Below, in pieces: positions 7,827 to 15,612 of a stretch of 34,738 bases of DNA. Positions within the stretch are counted from its first letter, which is position 1, and the number at the start of each line of letters is the position of its first letter. The notes below the pieces were generated by a model. The model saw only the letters and a program-made list of their open reading frames with translations. It had not been told where the DNA came from and did no database searches. The position numbers and the translations under genes are program-made. This DNA comes from DATATB01 sp036268995. Lineage in GTDB: Bacteria > Planctomycetota > Planctomycetia > Pirellulales > PNKZ01. The stretch spans positions 1-34,738 of the forward strand of contig DATATB010000073.1 in the NCBI GenBank assembly GCA_036268995.1. The letters run 5' to 3'.

Positions 7827-9068
7827 GTGGCCGAACTTGCCGACGCCCAGCGCATTGTGATCACAGGCATCGGCCTGACTGCGCCTAACGGCAATAGCAG
7901 CCCCGAGTTCCGCGAAAGCCTGCTGGCCTGTCGCAGCGGCGTCGAGCGCTACGATATCCGCTATGTCGGCCAGACGCTGGCCGGCGTCTGCCGCTACGAC
8001 GAGCTGCGGTATCAATCCAAAAAAGACATTCGCCGCGGGACCCGCGCCGGCAGCATCGGCATCTACTGCGCCCAGGAGGCCATCCGCGACAGCGGCCTCG
8101 ACTGGAAGAATACCGACACCAGCCAAGTGGGTATTTACGTCGGCGTGACCGAGCACGGCAACGTCGAGACCGAAAACGAGATCTACGAACTCAAGGGTTT
8201 CGATTACGACACGAAGTTCTGGTCGCACCACCACAATCCACGCACGGTGGCCAACAACCCGGCCGGCGAAATCTCGCTGAACATGGGCATCACCGGCCCG
8301 CACTACACGATCGGGGCGGCCTGTGCGGCGGGCAACGCCGGCATGATCCAAGGCGCGCAGATGCTGCGGCTGGGCGAGGTGGACGTGGCCCTGGCCGGCG
8401 GCGTGTCTGAAAGCATTCATACGTTCGGTATCTTCGCCAGCTTCAAGAGCCAGGGCGCTCTGGCCGAGCACGCCGACCCGGCCAAAGCCTCGCGGCCTTT
8501 CGATCTGCGGCGCAATGGCATCGTCGTGGCCGAAGGCGGCTGCTTGTACGTGCTGGAGCGCTACAGCGACGCGAAGGCGCGCGGCGCGCGGATCTATGGC
8601 GAGATCGCCGGCTATGCGATGAACAGCGACGCCAGCGATTTCGTGCTGCCCAACCCCCAGCGGCAGGCCGAGTGCGTGCGCAAGGCGCTCAGTCGGGCGG
8701 GCATCGGCCCCGAGCAAATCGACATCGTCAGCACGCACGCCACCGGCACGGCCACGGGCGATACCCAGGAATGCGAGGCCCTGCGATCGGTTTTCGGCAA
8801 CTCGCCAGGCACGCGCTTCAACAACGCCAAGAGCTACATCGGCCACGCGATGGGTGCCGCCGGCGCCCTGGAGTTGTGCGGTAACCTGCCGGCGTTTAGC
8901 GATCGCGTCTGCCATCCCACGATCAATGTCGACGAACTGGACCCCCAGTGCGCGCTGCCCGGCCTAGTCGTCAACCAGCCGCAGGAAATGCAGCGGGCCG
9001 ACTACATCCTCAATAATTCGTTCGGTATGTTGGGCATCAACTCGGTGGTGATTATCAAGCGCATCTGA
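7827..9068 (+). CDS. Beta-ketoacyl-ACP synthase (KAS I/II, FabF-like)
   Basis: A 413-aa condensing enzyme. I chose GTG at 7827 because AAGGAA lies 8 bases upstream; a TTG at 7794 would add 11 residues with no support. The thiolase fold starts RIVITGIGLTAPNG. The catalytic triad of the KAS I/II class is complete: Cys166 in GAACAAG, His304 in THATGTATGD and His340 in KSYIGHAMGAAG, with Lys335. It differs from housekeeping FabF in the GAACAAG nucleophile loop (usually TACA[ST]) and in THATGT instead of AHGTGT. It leads an operon with its own ACP, two FAD oxidoreductases, a FabZ and a FabI. A role in extending a special acyl chain on that ACP is likely; the chain itself is unknown. Confidence 0.92.
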   Translation: MAELADAQRIVITGIGLTAPNGNSSPEFRESLLACRSGVERYDIRYVGQTLAGVCRYDELRYQSKKDIRRGTRAGSIGIYCAQEAIRDSGLDWKNTDTSQVGIYVGVTEHGNVETENEIYELKGFDYDTKFWSHHHNPRTVANNPAGEISLNMGITGPHYTIGAACAAGNAGMIQGAQMLRLGEVDVALAGGVSESIHTFGIFASFKSQGALAEHADPAKASRPFDLRRNGIVVAEGGCLYVLERYSDAKARGARIYGEIAGYAMNSDASDFVLPNPQRQAECVRKALSRAGIGPEQIDIVSTHATGTATGDTQECEALRSVFGNSPGTRFNNAKSYIGHAMGAAGALELCGNLPAFSDRVCHPTINVDELDPQCALPGLVVNQPQEMQRADYILNNSFGMLGINSVVIIKRI

Positions 9069-9098
9069 ACGATGCGCTGTTGACGGAGTAAGGTTGTA

Positions 9099-9359
9099 AT
9101 GACGAATGCGGAGATCCGGGAAGCGGTGGTCGAGATCCTGAGCGACATCGCCCCCGACGACGATTTGAGCACGCTCGACGACGAAAAACCGTTTCGCGAG
9201 CAGCTCGAAATGGACAGCATGGATTTTCTCGACATCGTGATGGAGTTGCGCAAGCGCTACCGCGTGCAGGTTCCCGAAGAGGACTATTTGCAGCTTCGCA
9301 GCATGAACAGCACCGTCGCGTATCTCGAGCCGCTGATGAAGGACATGGAGAAGGTCTGA
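9099..9359 (+). CDS. Acyl carrier protein
   Basis: An 86-aa ACP 30 bases after the ketoacyl synthase, with a ribosome site (GGAGTAAGG) upstream. Ser40 in MDSMDFLD is the expected 4'-phosphopantetheine attachment site (DSM instead of the common DSL). The order of helices and the acidic surface fit type II ACPs, while the basic patch ELRKRYRVQVPEED in helix II-III is typical of specialised carrier proteins. It probably carries the acyl chain handled by the neighbouring enzymes rather than serving general fatty acid synthesis. Confidence 0.93.
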   Translation: MTNAEIREAVVEILSDIAPDDDLSTLDDEKPFREQLEMDSMDFLDIVMELRKRYRVQVPEEDYLQLRSMNSTVAYLEPLMKDMEKV

Positions 9360-9369
9360 GCACCGGCAT

Positions 9370-9429
9370 GTCCGTGGTCAGTTGTCCGTGGTCCGTTGTC
9401 CGTTGCAACTGACAACTGGCAACTGACAC
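9370..9429. repeat. GTCCGTGGTC/CAACTGAC low-complexity hairpin repeat
   Basis: The gap between the ACP and the first oxidoreductase holds repeated GTCCGTGGTC/GTCCGTTGTC units (9370-9403), followed by CAACTGAC twice (9406-9413, 9420-9427), which pair with GTCAGTTG (9377-9384). This simple repeat type is known from intergenic DNA of several planctomycetes. It may act as a hairpin inside the operon. Confidence 0.6.
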
Positions 9430-9470
9430 CTTCCGCAGCACATCCGCTCCGCCAGCGCAAGCGCCCCGCC

Positions 9471-10847
9471 ATGTATGACACCGCAATCATTGGCGCGGGA
9501 CTTTCGGGCCTGGCGGCCGGCATTCGGCTGGCCCATTACAACCAGCGTGTGTGCATTCTCGAGCGGCACACGACCATCGGCGGCTTGAATTCGTTCTATC
9601 GGATCGACGGCCGCAACTACGACGTGGGGCTGCACGCCGTCACCAATTTCACCACCAAGGGCGAGCGCAAGGGGCCGCTGGCCCGGCTGCTGCGGCAGCT
9701 TCGACTGTCGTGGGACGATTTTGCCCTGGCTCCGCAAATGGGCTCGCGCATCGCGTTCCCGTCGGTGAGCCTGGAGTTCACCAACGATCTGGCGGAGCTC
9801 GAGGCCCAAATCGCGCAGAAGTTTCCCGCGGAGCGCGACGGCTTTCGCCGGCTGCTGGCCGAGATTTCCGATTATGATCAACTCGGCTTGCCGGCGGCCC
9901 AGCGTTCGGCGCGTGAAACGGTGAGCGCCATCATCCGCGATCCGCTGCTGGTCGAAATGTTGTTTTGTCCGCTGTTGTTCTACGGCGGCGCGGCCGAGCG
10001 AGACGTGGATTTCGGCCAGTTTTCCGTGATGTTTCGCGCCATTTTTTGCGAAGGCCTGGCCCGGCCGCTGGCCGGCATCCGGCTGATTCTCAAAACGCTG
10101 GTGCGCCGGTTCAAGGAACTCGGAGGCGAGATACGGCTGCGCGCCGGCGTCTCGCGCATTCGGGCGGCCGACGGCGAGGCCCGCGAGCTGCTGCTCGACG
10201 ACGGCTCGTCGCTGTCGGCCAAGCACATCCTCTCCAGTGCCGGCTGGCTCGAGACGATGCGCCTCTGCGACGACGTGAGCGAGGTGGATGCCACGCAGGC
10301 CGGCCAGTTGTCGTTTATCGAATCGGTGTCGGCCCTGGAAATGCAGCCGCGCGAGTTGGGTTACCGGCATACGATCGTGTTCTACAACGACAGCGAACAG
10401 TTCCATTGGGAAAAGCCGGAGGAACTGGCCGACCTCCGCAGCGGCGTGATCTGCTCGCCGAATAATTTCATCTACGACCAGCCCATGGCCGAAGGCGTGA
10501 TGCGCATCACGGCGCTGGCCAATTACGATCGCTGGCGCGCGCTGGGCGAGGCCGAATACCGGCTGGCCAAGCAGCTTTGGTACGACCAGATGGTGGCGGC
10601 CGCCGTGCGATTTGTGCCCGACTTCCGCCCGGCCGTGATCGCCACCGACATGTTCACGCCCACGACCATTCGCCGCTACACGGGGCATGTGAACGGGGCG
10701 GTGTACGGGTCGCCGCACAAACGGTATGATGGACGCACCCACCTGAAGAACCTGTTTATCTGCGGCACCGACCAGGGGCTGGTCGGCATTATCGGCTCGA
10801 TCATCAGCGGGATTTCGATCGCCAACCAGCACCTGTTGCGGCCCTAA
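9471..10847 (+). CDS. FAD-dependent oxidoreductase, phytoene desaturase/RetSat-like (first copy)
   Basis: A 458-aa flavoprotein from the ATG at 9471 (MYDTAIIGAGLSGLAAG). The FAD-binding Rossmann motif GAGLSG (8-13) leads to the ribose-binding Glu in CILERH. The GGLNS loop and the closing flavin motif LFICGTDQGLVGIIGS place it in the CrtI/CrtISO/RetSat amine-oxidase-like superfamily. Family members desaturate, isomerise or saturate conjugated polyene chains. Its position between an ACP and a second related oxidoreductase, with FabZ and FabI downstream, argues for an ACP-bound or lipid acyl substrate rather than a carotenoid. No phytoene synthase gene lies in the window. The exact reaction is an inference. 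Confidence 0.88.
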   Translation: MYDTAIIGAGLSGLAAGIRLAHYNQRVCILERHTTIGGLNSFYRIDGRNYDVGLHAVTNFTTKGERKGPLARLLRQLRLSWDDFALAPQMGSRIAFPSVSLEFTNDLAELEAQIAQKFPAERDGFRRLLAEISDYDQLGLPAAQRSARETVSAIIRDPLLVEMLFCPLLFYGGAAERDVDFGQFSVMFRAIFCEGLARPLAGIRLILKTLVRRFKELGGEIRLRAGVSRIRAADGEARELLLDDGSSLSAKHILSSAGWLETMRLCDDVSEVDATQAGQLSFIESVSALEMQPRELGYRHTIVFYNDSEQFHWEKPEELADLRSGVICSPNNFIYDQPMAEGVMRITALANYDRWRALGEAEYRLAKQLWYDQMVAAAVRFVPDFRPAVIATDMFTPTTIRRYTGHVNGAVYGSPHKRYDGRTHLKNLFICGTDQGLVGIIGSIISGISIANQHLLRP

Positions 10848-10853
10848 CTGGCC

Positions 10854-10871
10854 GGGTGGCGGCGCCCACCC
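10854..10871. repeat. GGGTGG...CCACCC hairpin between the oxidoreductase genes
   Basis: A 6-base inverted repeat (10854-10859 and 10866-10871) with a 6-base GC loop fills most of the 41-base gap between the two FAD enzymes. It has no T-run, so it is probably a repeat or an mRNA hairpin rather than a terminator. Confidence 0.4.
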
Positions 10872-10888
10872 TACTTTTCTCATCTCCG

Positions 10889-12340
10889 ATGCCCAAAGAC
10901 TTTCTCAAAGGTGCTCGCGACGCGTACGACGTGGCGGTCATCGGCAGCGGCTTGGCCGGGCTGACCGTGGCCAACACGCTGGCCAAAGCCGGCCACCGCG
11001 TGCTGTTGCTCGAGCACCATTATCAGCTCGGCGGCATGGCCACCTGGTTCAAACGCCGCGGCGGCCACGTGTTCGATATCTCGCTGCACGGCTTCCCGGT
11101 GGGCATGATCAAAAGCTGCCGCCGCTACTGGACCGCCGAGATCGCCGACTCGATCGTGCAGTTGAAGCACATTCGCTTCGACAACCCGATGTTCTCGCTG
11201 ACCACTTCGTTCAACCGGCAGGATTTCACGCAGTTGCTCAGCGGCCGCTTCCAGGTGCCGATCGAGCAGGTCGAGGCGTTTTTCAATGCCGCGCGGGACA
11301 TGAACTTCTACGACGACCAGGGAGCGACCGTCGGCCAGTTGTTCGAGCGATTTTTTCCCGGCCGCGAAGACGTGATCCGCCTGCTGATGGAGCCGATTAC
11401 CTACGCCAACGGCTCGACGCTCGAAGACCCGGCCATCAGCTACGGCATCGTCTTCTCGAACTTCATGTCCAAGGGCGTTTACACCTTCCAAGGCGGCACC
11501 GACCGTCTGATCGGCCTGATGCGACAGGAGTTGGAGAAAAACGGCGTCGATCTGCGCATCCGCGCTTCGGTCGAGCGCGTACACGTGCGCGGCGGCCGAG
11601 TCGAAGGCCTGACCGTCAACGGCCGTGAGATCCGCGCCCGGGCCGTGGTCTCCAATGCGAATCTCAAGTCGACGATTTTCAATCTCGTCGGCCCGGAGCA
11701 GTTCGATCCCAAGTTTGTCGAGCAGGCCCGCGCCGTGCGTTTGAACAACTCGAGTTGCCAGGTCTATATGGCGCTCAAGCCGGGCGAGGCGCTGGACGAA
11801 AGCTGCGGCGATCTGCTGTTCAGCTCGACGGCCCCGCTGTTTCGGACCGAGGCCCTGCTCAGCCGGGACGTTACCAGCCGCACCTATTCGTTCTATTATC
11901 CGCGCACCCGGCCGGGCAGCGACCGCTCGCTGATCGTCTCCAGCACCAACGCCAATTACGCCGATTGGTCCACCCTGAGTGAAGAAGATTACCAGGCCAG
12001 CAAGCAAGAGCTGATTGAAGGCACCCTCTCGGCGATCGAAAAGTACGTGCCCGACATCCGCGCGAAGCTCGACCACGTCGAGGCCTCCACGCCGCGCACC
12101 TTCGAGCACTACACGCGGCATCTGGAAGGTGCCAGCTTCGGCACCAAGTTCGAAGGCCTGGCCGTGAGCCGCGCCGTGCCCGAGCAAGTGGCCGGGCTGT
12201 ATCATGCCGGCAGCGTGGGCATCATCATGTCGGGCTGGCTGGGCGCGATGAACTACGGCGTGATCGTGTCCAACGACGTCGATGCGTACTTGTTGAAATC
12301 GGCCTCGAGCCCGGCGACCCAGCCGGCGGCACTGTCATGA
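10889..12340 (+). CDS. FAD-dependent oxidoreductase, phytoene desaturase/RetSat-like (second copy)
   Basis: A 483-aa flavoprotein starting at the ATG at 10889 (MPKDFLKG). A GTG at 10856 is possible but would start inside the upstream hairpin. The FAD motif is VIGSGLAGL with Glu in LLLEHH. Next come GGMATWFKRRGGHVFD and the C-terminal flavin motif GLYHAGSVGIIMSGWLGAMNYG. It is clearly related to, but different from, the preceding gene, so the two may act in turn or as a heteromer, as is known for paired CrtI-type enzymes. Its stop overlaps the FabZ start (ATGA), so translation is coupled to the dehydratase. The substrate is not shown by the sequence. Confidence 0.88.
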   Translation: MPKDFLKGARDAYDVAVIGSGLAGLTVANTLAKAGHRVLLLEHHYQLGGMATWFKRRGGHVFDISLHGFPVGMIKSCRRYWTAEIADSIVQLKHIRFDNPMFSLTTSFNRQDFTQLLSGRFQVPIEQVEAFFNAARDMNFYDDQGATVGQLFERFFPGREDVIRLLMEPITYANGSTLEDPAISYGIVFSNFMSKGVYTFQGGTDRLIGLMRQELEKNGVDLRIRASVERVHVRGGRVEGLTVNGREIRARAVVSNANLKSTIFNLVGPEQFDPKFVEQARAVRLNNSSCQVYMALKPGEALDESCGDLLFSSTAPLFRTEALLSRDVTSRTYSFYYPRTRPGSDRSLIVSSTNANYADWSTLSEEDYQASKQELIEGTLSAIEKYVPDIRAKLDHVEASTPRTFEHYTRHLEGASFGTKFEGLAVSRAVPEQVAGLYHAGSVGIIMSGWLGAMNYGVIVSNDVDAYLLKSASSPATQPAALS

Positions 12341-12765
12341 GCCTTGCCGAGATTCACGCAGCCATCCCACATCGTCCGCCGTTTCTGCTGCTGGACGAAA
12401 TCGTCAGTTGCGACGCCGGCCGGATTGTCTGCCGCAAGACCTTTTCGCCGTCCGAGCCGTTTTATGCCGGCCATTATCCGCATTTTCCGCTCACGCCCGG
12501 CGTACTGTTGTGCGAAGCCGGCATGCAGGCCGGGGCGGTGCTGATCTCGCGGCTGATGGAAGGCAAGCCTGCCGGCGTGCCGGTGGCAACGCGCATGAAC
12601 GACGTCCGCTTCAAGCAGATGGTCAAACCCGGCGACACGATCGACATCGAAGTCGAGCTGATCGAGCGACTGGCCGATGCGTTTTTCCTGCGGGCCAAGA
12701 TCCTCTGCGGCGGCAAGGCGGCCGTGCGTTTCGAATTCGCCTGCGCCCTCGCCACCGTGGGATAA
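12337..12765 (+). CDS. 3-hydroxyacyl-ACP dehydratase, FabZ-like
   Basis: A 142-aa hot-dog-fold dehydratase of normal FabZ length. It has the N-terminal IPHRPPFLLLDEI and the active-site helix GHYPHFPLTPGVLLCEA, with catalytic His46 and Glu60 spaced 14 residues apart as in FabZ (His54/Glu68 in E. coli). It should remove water from 3-hydroxyacyl-ACP to give trans-2-enoyl-ACP. It overlaps the second FAD oxidoreductase by 4 bases. Together with the FabI-like reductase it supplies two steps of an elongation cycle on the local ACP. A 3-ketoacyl reductase is missing from the operon and must come from elsewhere, or the SDR downstream has another job. Confidence 0.92.
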   Translation: MSLAEIHAAIPHRPPFLLLDEIVSCDAGRIVCRKTFSPSEPFYAGHYPHFPLTPGVLLCEAGMQAGAVLISRLMEGKPAGVPVATRMNDVRFKQMVKPGDTIDIEVELIERLADAFFLRAKILCGGKAAVRFEFACALATVG

Positions 12766-12772
12766 AAACAAG

Positions 12773-12794
12773 CCCACGGACTGCGGTCCGTGGG
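12773..12794. repeat. Palindromic GGACTGCGGTCC hairpin repeat, copy 2
   Basis: CCCACGGAC-TGCG-GTCCGTGGG is a perfect 9-base stem in the gap between the FabZ-like and FabI-like genes, closely related to the palindrome at 3551-3570. It has no T-run. It may shape mRNA processing within the operon, but is best seen as a dispersed repeat. Confidence 0.6.
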
Positions 12795-12823
12795 GTTTCA
12801 GTTGCCGCCACGGAGCGCACCCC

Positions 12824-13627
12824 TTGGATTTTCTACAACTCGCAGGCAAAACCGTGGTCGTCTGCGGACTGGCCAATCGCAAGAGCGTGGCCTGGCACGT
12901 AGGCCAGTTGCTCACTGAAGCGGGCGCCCACGTCGTGTACACCGTCCGCACCAGCGATCGGCAGCAGGCCGTGGCCCGCTTCTCGCCCGATGCCGAGACT
13001 TATATCTGTGACGTCGAGCACGACGACCACCTGGCGCAATTGCGCGAGGCGGTCGCCGCTCGTCATCCGGTCGTCCACGGGCTCGTCCACTCGATCGCCT
13101 TTGCCTCCTACGAAGGTGGCCCGCGTGCATTCCAGGACGTGCCGCGCGAAGACTTTTTGCGATCGGTGGGCGTTTCGTGCTATTCGCTGATGGCCTTGGC
13201 GCGGACGTTCCAGCCGATCTTCGATCCCGACGCGTCGGTCGTGACGATTTCCATATCGACCACGCGCATGGCCAGCGAAAGTTACGGCTACATGGCTCCG
13301 GTGAAAGCGGCGCTCGATTCGGCCATCGTGTTTCTGGCCAAATCGTTCAGCCAATTCTCGCGCGTGCGGTTCAACGCGGTCGCGCCTGGCTTACTAAAAA
13401 CCTCGGCATCGGCCGGCATCCCCGGCTATGTCGACGCCTATCTCTACGCCGAGCAGGCGACGCTGCGCAAAGCAGCGCTCAAGACCGAAGAGGTGGCCGC
13501 CACCGCAGCCTTCCTTTTGAGCCCGCGCTCCAGCGGCATCAATGGCCAGCGGATCGTCGTCGATGCCGGCATGGAAGTGAACTACTTTGACCGCGGCCTG
13601 ATCGATCGCGCCATGCGGCCGGATTAA
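12824..13627 (+). CDS. Enoyl-ACP reductase (FabI-like SDR)
   Basis: A 267-aa protein read from TTG at 12824, with CGGAG 8 bases upstream; the only upstream ATG in frame (12677) lies inside the FabZ gene. FabI signatures are GLANRKSVAWHVG (cofactor loop), DVEHDD, HSIAFASYEG and the Tyr154-x6-Lys161 pair in YGYMAPVK. The second FabI tyrosine (Tyr146 in E. coli, ten residues before the catalytic Tyr) is Ile144 here. So it is either a divergent NAD(P)H enoyl reductase or a related reductase with changed substrate. It is the last plus-strand gene of the lipid cluster, 58 bases after FabZ. Confidence 0.85.
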   Translation: MDFLQLAGKTVVVCGLANRKSVAWHVGQLLTEAGAHVVYTVRTSDRQQAVARFSPDAETYICDVEHDDHLAQLREAVAARHPVVHGLVHSIAFASYEGGPRAFQDVPREDFLRSVGVSCYSLMALARTFQPIFDPDASVVTISISTTRMASESYGYMAPVKAALDSAIVFLAKSFSQFSRVRFNAVAPGLLKTSASAGIPGYVDAYLYAEQATLRKAALKTEEVAATAAFLLSPRSSGINGQRIVVDAGMEVNYFDRGLIDRAMRPD

Positions 13628-13656
13628 GGCTAATCGCCGTGAGATTTTGGCCCGAG

Positions 13657-13799
13657 CGGGTGCCACTGCTGGCTTGTCCAGCAGTGCTTGCCGAGCGAAG
13701 TGATGTGCGGCCCAAGTTGTTGACGAGCGGCGGAATCGCTCGGGCGAAATTGACCTGCTCGCGCAATCGCACTGCTGGACAAGCCAGCAGTGGCACCCG
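13657..13799. repeat. REPIN-like element: paired inverted 31-base hairpin repeats
   Basis: Two arms, 13657-13687 and 13769-13799, are exact reverse complements of each other over 31 bases, with 81 bases between. Each arm also folds on itself: CACTGCTGG and CCAGCAGTG form a 9-base stem around CTTGT. This nested structure is the hallmark of REP doublets (REPINs), which are moved by RAYT-type transposases. It sits between the convergent FabI-like and OleA-like genes and may also end transcription from both sides. No transposase gene is in the window. Confidence 0.75.
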
Positions 13800-13829
13800 A
13801 CGAAGATTCCGCAATTAACACGCACATCG

Positions 13830-14948
13830 CTACAAACGCGTATTGCCGGCTCCCAGCGCGGAGCGGCCGCTCGCGTGCCGGCGGCGGGGCGTAGGGCTTT
13901 GCTGCCACTCGACGGCCATCATCAGCACGTTGATGCCCGAGCCGATACCCAGCAAAGCAATTTGATCGCCGGGCTTGAGATGCCCTTGCTCGATGCCGAT
14001 CGCGGCCGTCATCGGCAAGGCGACCGAGCCGGTATTGCCCAGGTATTCGACCGTGGCGAAATCGCGCGCAGGATCGAGCCCAAGAGTCTCCAGCAGCATG
14101 CGGCGATGGGCCACGCCTACCTGGTGGCAGAATGTCTTATCCAATTCGCCGGCGTTCCAACCAGCGTTGGCCAGCAGCTTTTCATAGGCCGGCACTGCGG
14201 CTTGCACGCCTTCGTGCATCAAGCGCTCGGAATCGGTGTGCATGATCGGCTGCATGTCGTCGGCGATGCACTCGTCGGCACCGCTGTGGCAAAGATCATG
14301 AAAGCGGCTGCTCGAGCGGGCCACGGCCGTGACCAGGTGATTGCCGGTGCGGCTCAGCCGCCGGTCCACCAGCAGCACGGCGGCGCTGCCCGAGCCGATG
14401 GTCAGCGAAGCGACGGCTTGCTTGATTTGTCGGCGCGTGAGCGACTGATCGGCATTGAGCGCGGTGATCGTCGTTTCCACCAGCGGCCGGCTGCTCTCGG
14501 TGCCCAGCACCAAGCCGGCGCGGATCTGGCCCAGCTCGATCATGTTGGCCACTTGCAGCATGCCGTTCATCAGGCCCAGGCAAGCGTTCGAGACGTCGTA
14601 CACCAGGCAGTCGGCCGGCAGACCGAGACCGTTGTGTACGCGGCAGGCCGTGGCCGGTTCCAGATGGTCGCGGCAAACCGAGCCATGCACCAGCGCGCCT
14701 ATGTTCGTGATATCGATGCCCGCGGCGGCCAGTGCCTTCTTGCCTGTGACGATGCTCGCCTCGCTGGGCAGCATGCCGGCCGGCCAGAAGCGGCGCTCGC
14801 GAATGCCCGTCATCAGCTCCAAACGCCCCTCGGGCAAGCGCAGCCGGCGATACAGCGGCTCGAGCCGTGCTTCCAGCTCGGCCGAGGTCACCACCTCGTC
14901 GGGCAGCGAATAGGCGATCGCTTCGATGCAGACGTTTTCGTATTGCAT
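13830..14948 (-). CDS. oleA: OleA-like thiolase / 3-oxoacyl-ACP synthase III family protein
   Basis: A 372-aa thiolase-fold protein. Its segments follow Xanthomonas OleA closely: an N-terminal ENVCIEAIAYSLP, the stretch VCRDHLEPATA with Glu97 (OleA Glu117), the nucleophile Cys123 in VSNACLGLMNG (OleA Cys143), His275 in HQVGVAHR (His285) and Asn305 in GNTGS (Asn315), ending ALLGIGSGIN. OleA joins two fatty acyl-CoA chains head to head to a beta-keto acid, the first step to long-chain olefins. No oleB, oleC or oleD is in the window. The gene converges on the lipid cluster. A FabH-like role remains possible. The last 24 residues are a basic extension not seen in OleA. Confidence 0.8.
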   Translation of the reverse strand: MQYENVCIEAIAYSLPDEVVTSAELEARLEPLYRRLRLPEGRLELMTGIRERRFWPAGMLPSEASIVTGKKALAAAGIDITNIGALVHGSVCRDHLEPATACRVHNGLGLPADCLVYDVSNACLGLMNGMLQVANMIELGQIRAGLVLGTESSRPLVETTITALNADQSLTRRQIKQAVASLTIGSGSAAVLLVDRRLSRTGNHLVTAVARSSSRFHDLCHSGADECIADDMQPIMHTDSERLMHEGVQAAVPAYEKLLANAGWNAGELDKTFCHQVGVAHRRMLLETLGLDPARDFATVEYLGNTGSVALPMTAAIGIEQGHLKPGDQIALLGIGSGINVLMMAVEWQQSPTPRRRHASGRSALGAGNTRL

Positions 14949-15025
14949 GCCGCAAAAGGCTCCGCAGTCGTTCCTTCCAAAATCCGCAGCGGAGCAAAGC
15001 GCGCGCTTCCGACCGCGAGCTACTA

Positions 15026-15054
15026 AGCATAGAGCCTATATGCGGGATCGTAAA
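15026..15054 (-). promoter_or_regulatory. Candidate promoter for the OleA-like gene
   Basis: On the minus strand TTTACG (15054-15049) and TATGCT (15031-15026) are separated by 17 bases, about 78 bases before the start codon at 14948. The match to a housekeeping-sigma promoter is moderate. Confidence 0.3.
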
Positions 15055-15586
15055 GCTAACGAGCGGCCCATCTTGTGTCTCGCAAACACTGGCTCGTACC
15101 GCACTTGGGGGCTGCGTCAAAAAGTTGTCCATCATGCCGGCCTGCAAACCGCTAGCACCGAATCTTGTGCCAGCACCGGGCAAAAACCGCAAAATGGTGA
15201 ATATTCTTGCGTTCGCGGCGAGGCGTTTTATAGTCGGGACCCGTGGCACTTGCCGCTGACTTCGAAAGCCAGTGAGCGAGAGCCGCAAGAATACTCTGCG
15301 TGTTTTCTTTTCGGGATTACTCGAGGCCAGTGAGTCAAGAAGTAGCTCCGGCTTGCGAGCCCAATGGATTGGGACAAACGGCCGCCATCAGCGAGAGGGT
15401 CTCTCGCCCGGTTGCCGTCTGACGGTGTTAAGGATGACACTCGAAGGAAACCCTTCTTTGTCGACAGACTCCTGTCACCCCTGCGTCTGCGCCGCCCAGT
15501 CGGCGTATGCGTGGTGTCCGTCCTTGTGCTCCAACCGCGGCAGAACTGGTCGCGAGTGAACGGTCTTAATCCGTCTTCACGTTAGC

Positions 15587-15612
15587 GGGACAAAGGAACT
15601 GTCCCAAAGGAG
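15587..15612 (+). promoter_or_regulatory. Leader hairpin next to the ribosome site of the amidotransferase-like gene
   Basis: GGGACA (15587-15592) pairs with TGTCCC (15600-15605), and the strong Shine-Dalgarno AAAGGAG (15606-15612) follows at once, 7 bases before the ATG at 15620. The loop carries a second AAAGGA. The hairpin could limit ribosome access; no ligand or protein is suggested. Confidence 0.4.

Noticed and set aside
7701..8915. 404-codon minus-strand frame
   Set aside because: It is antisense to the ketoacyl synthase and has no recognisable domain.
9378..12205. Long minus-strand frames of 501 and 441 codons
   Set aside because: Both are antisense to the two FAD oxidoreductases, which have full cofactor motifs; the antisense products show none.
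9471..12340. Carotenoid biosynthesis genes
   Set aside because: The two CrtI-like genes have no phytoene synthase, cyclase or isoprenoid gene near them, and sit between ACP and FabZ genes.
13657..13799. CRISPR array
   Set aside because: There are only two repeat arms, in inverted rather than direct orientation, with one spacer-like gap.
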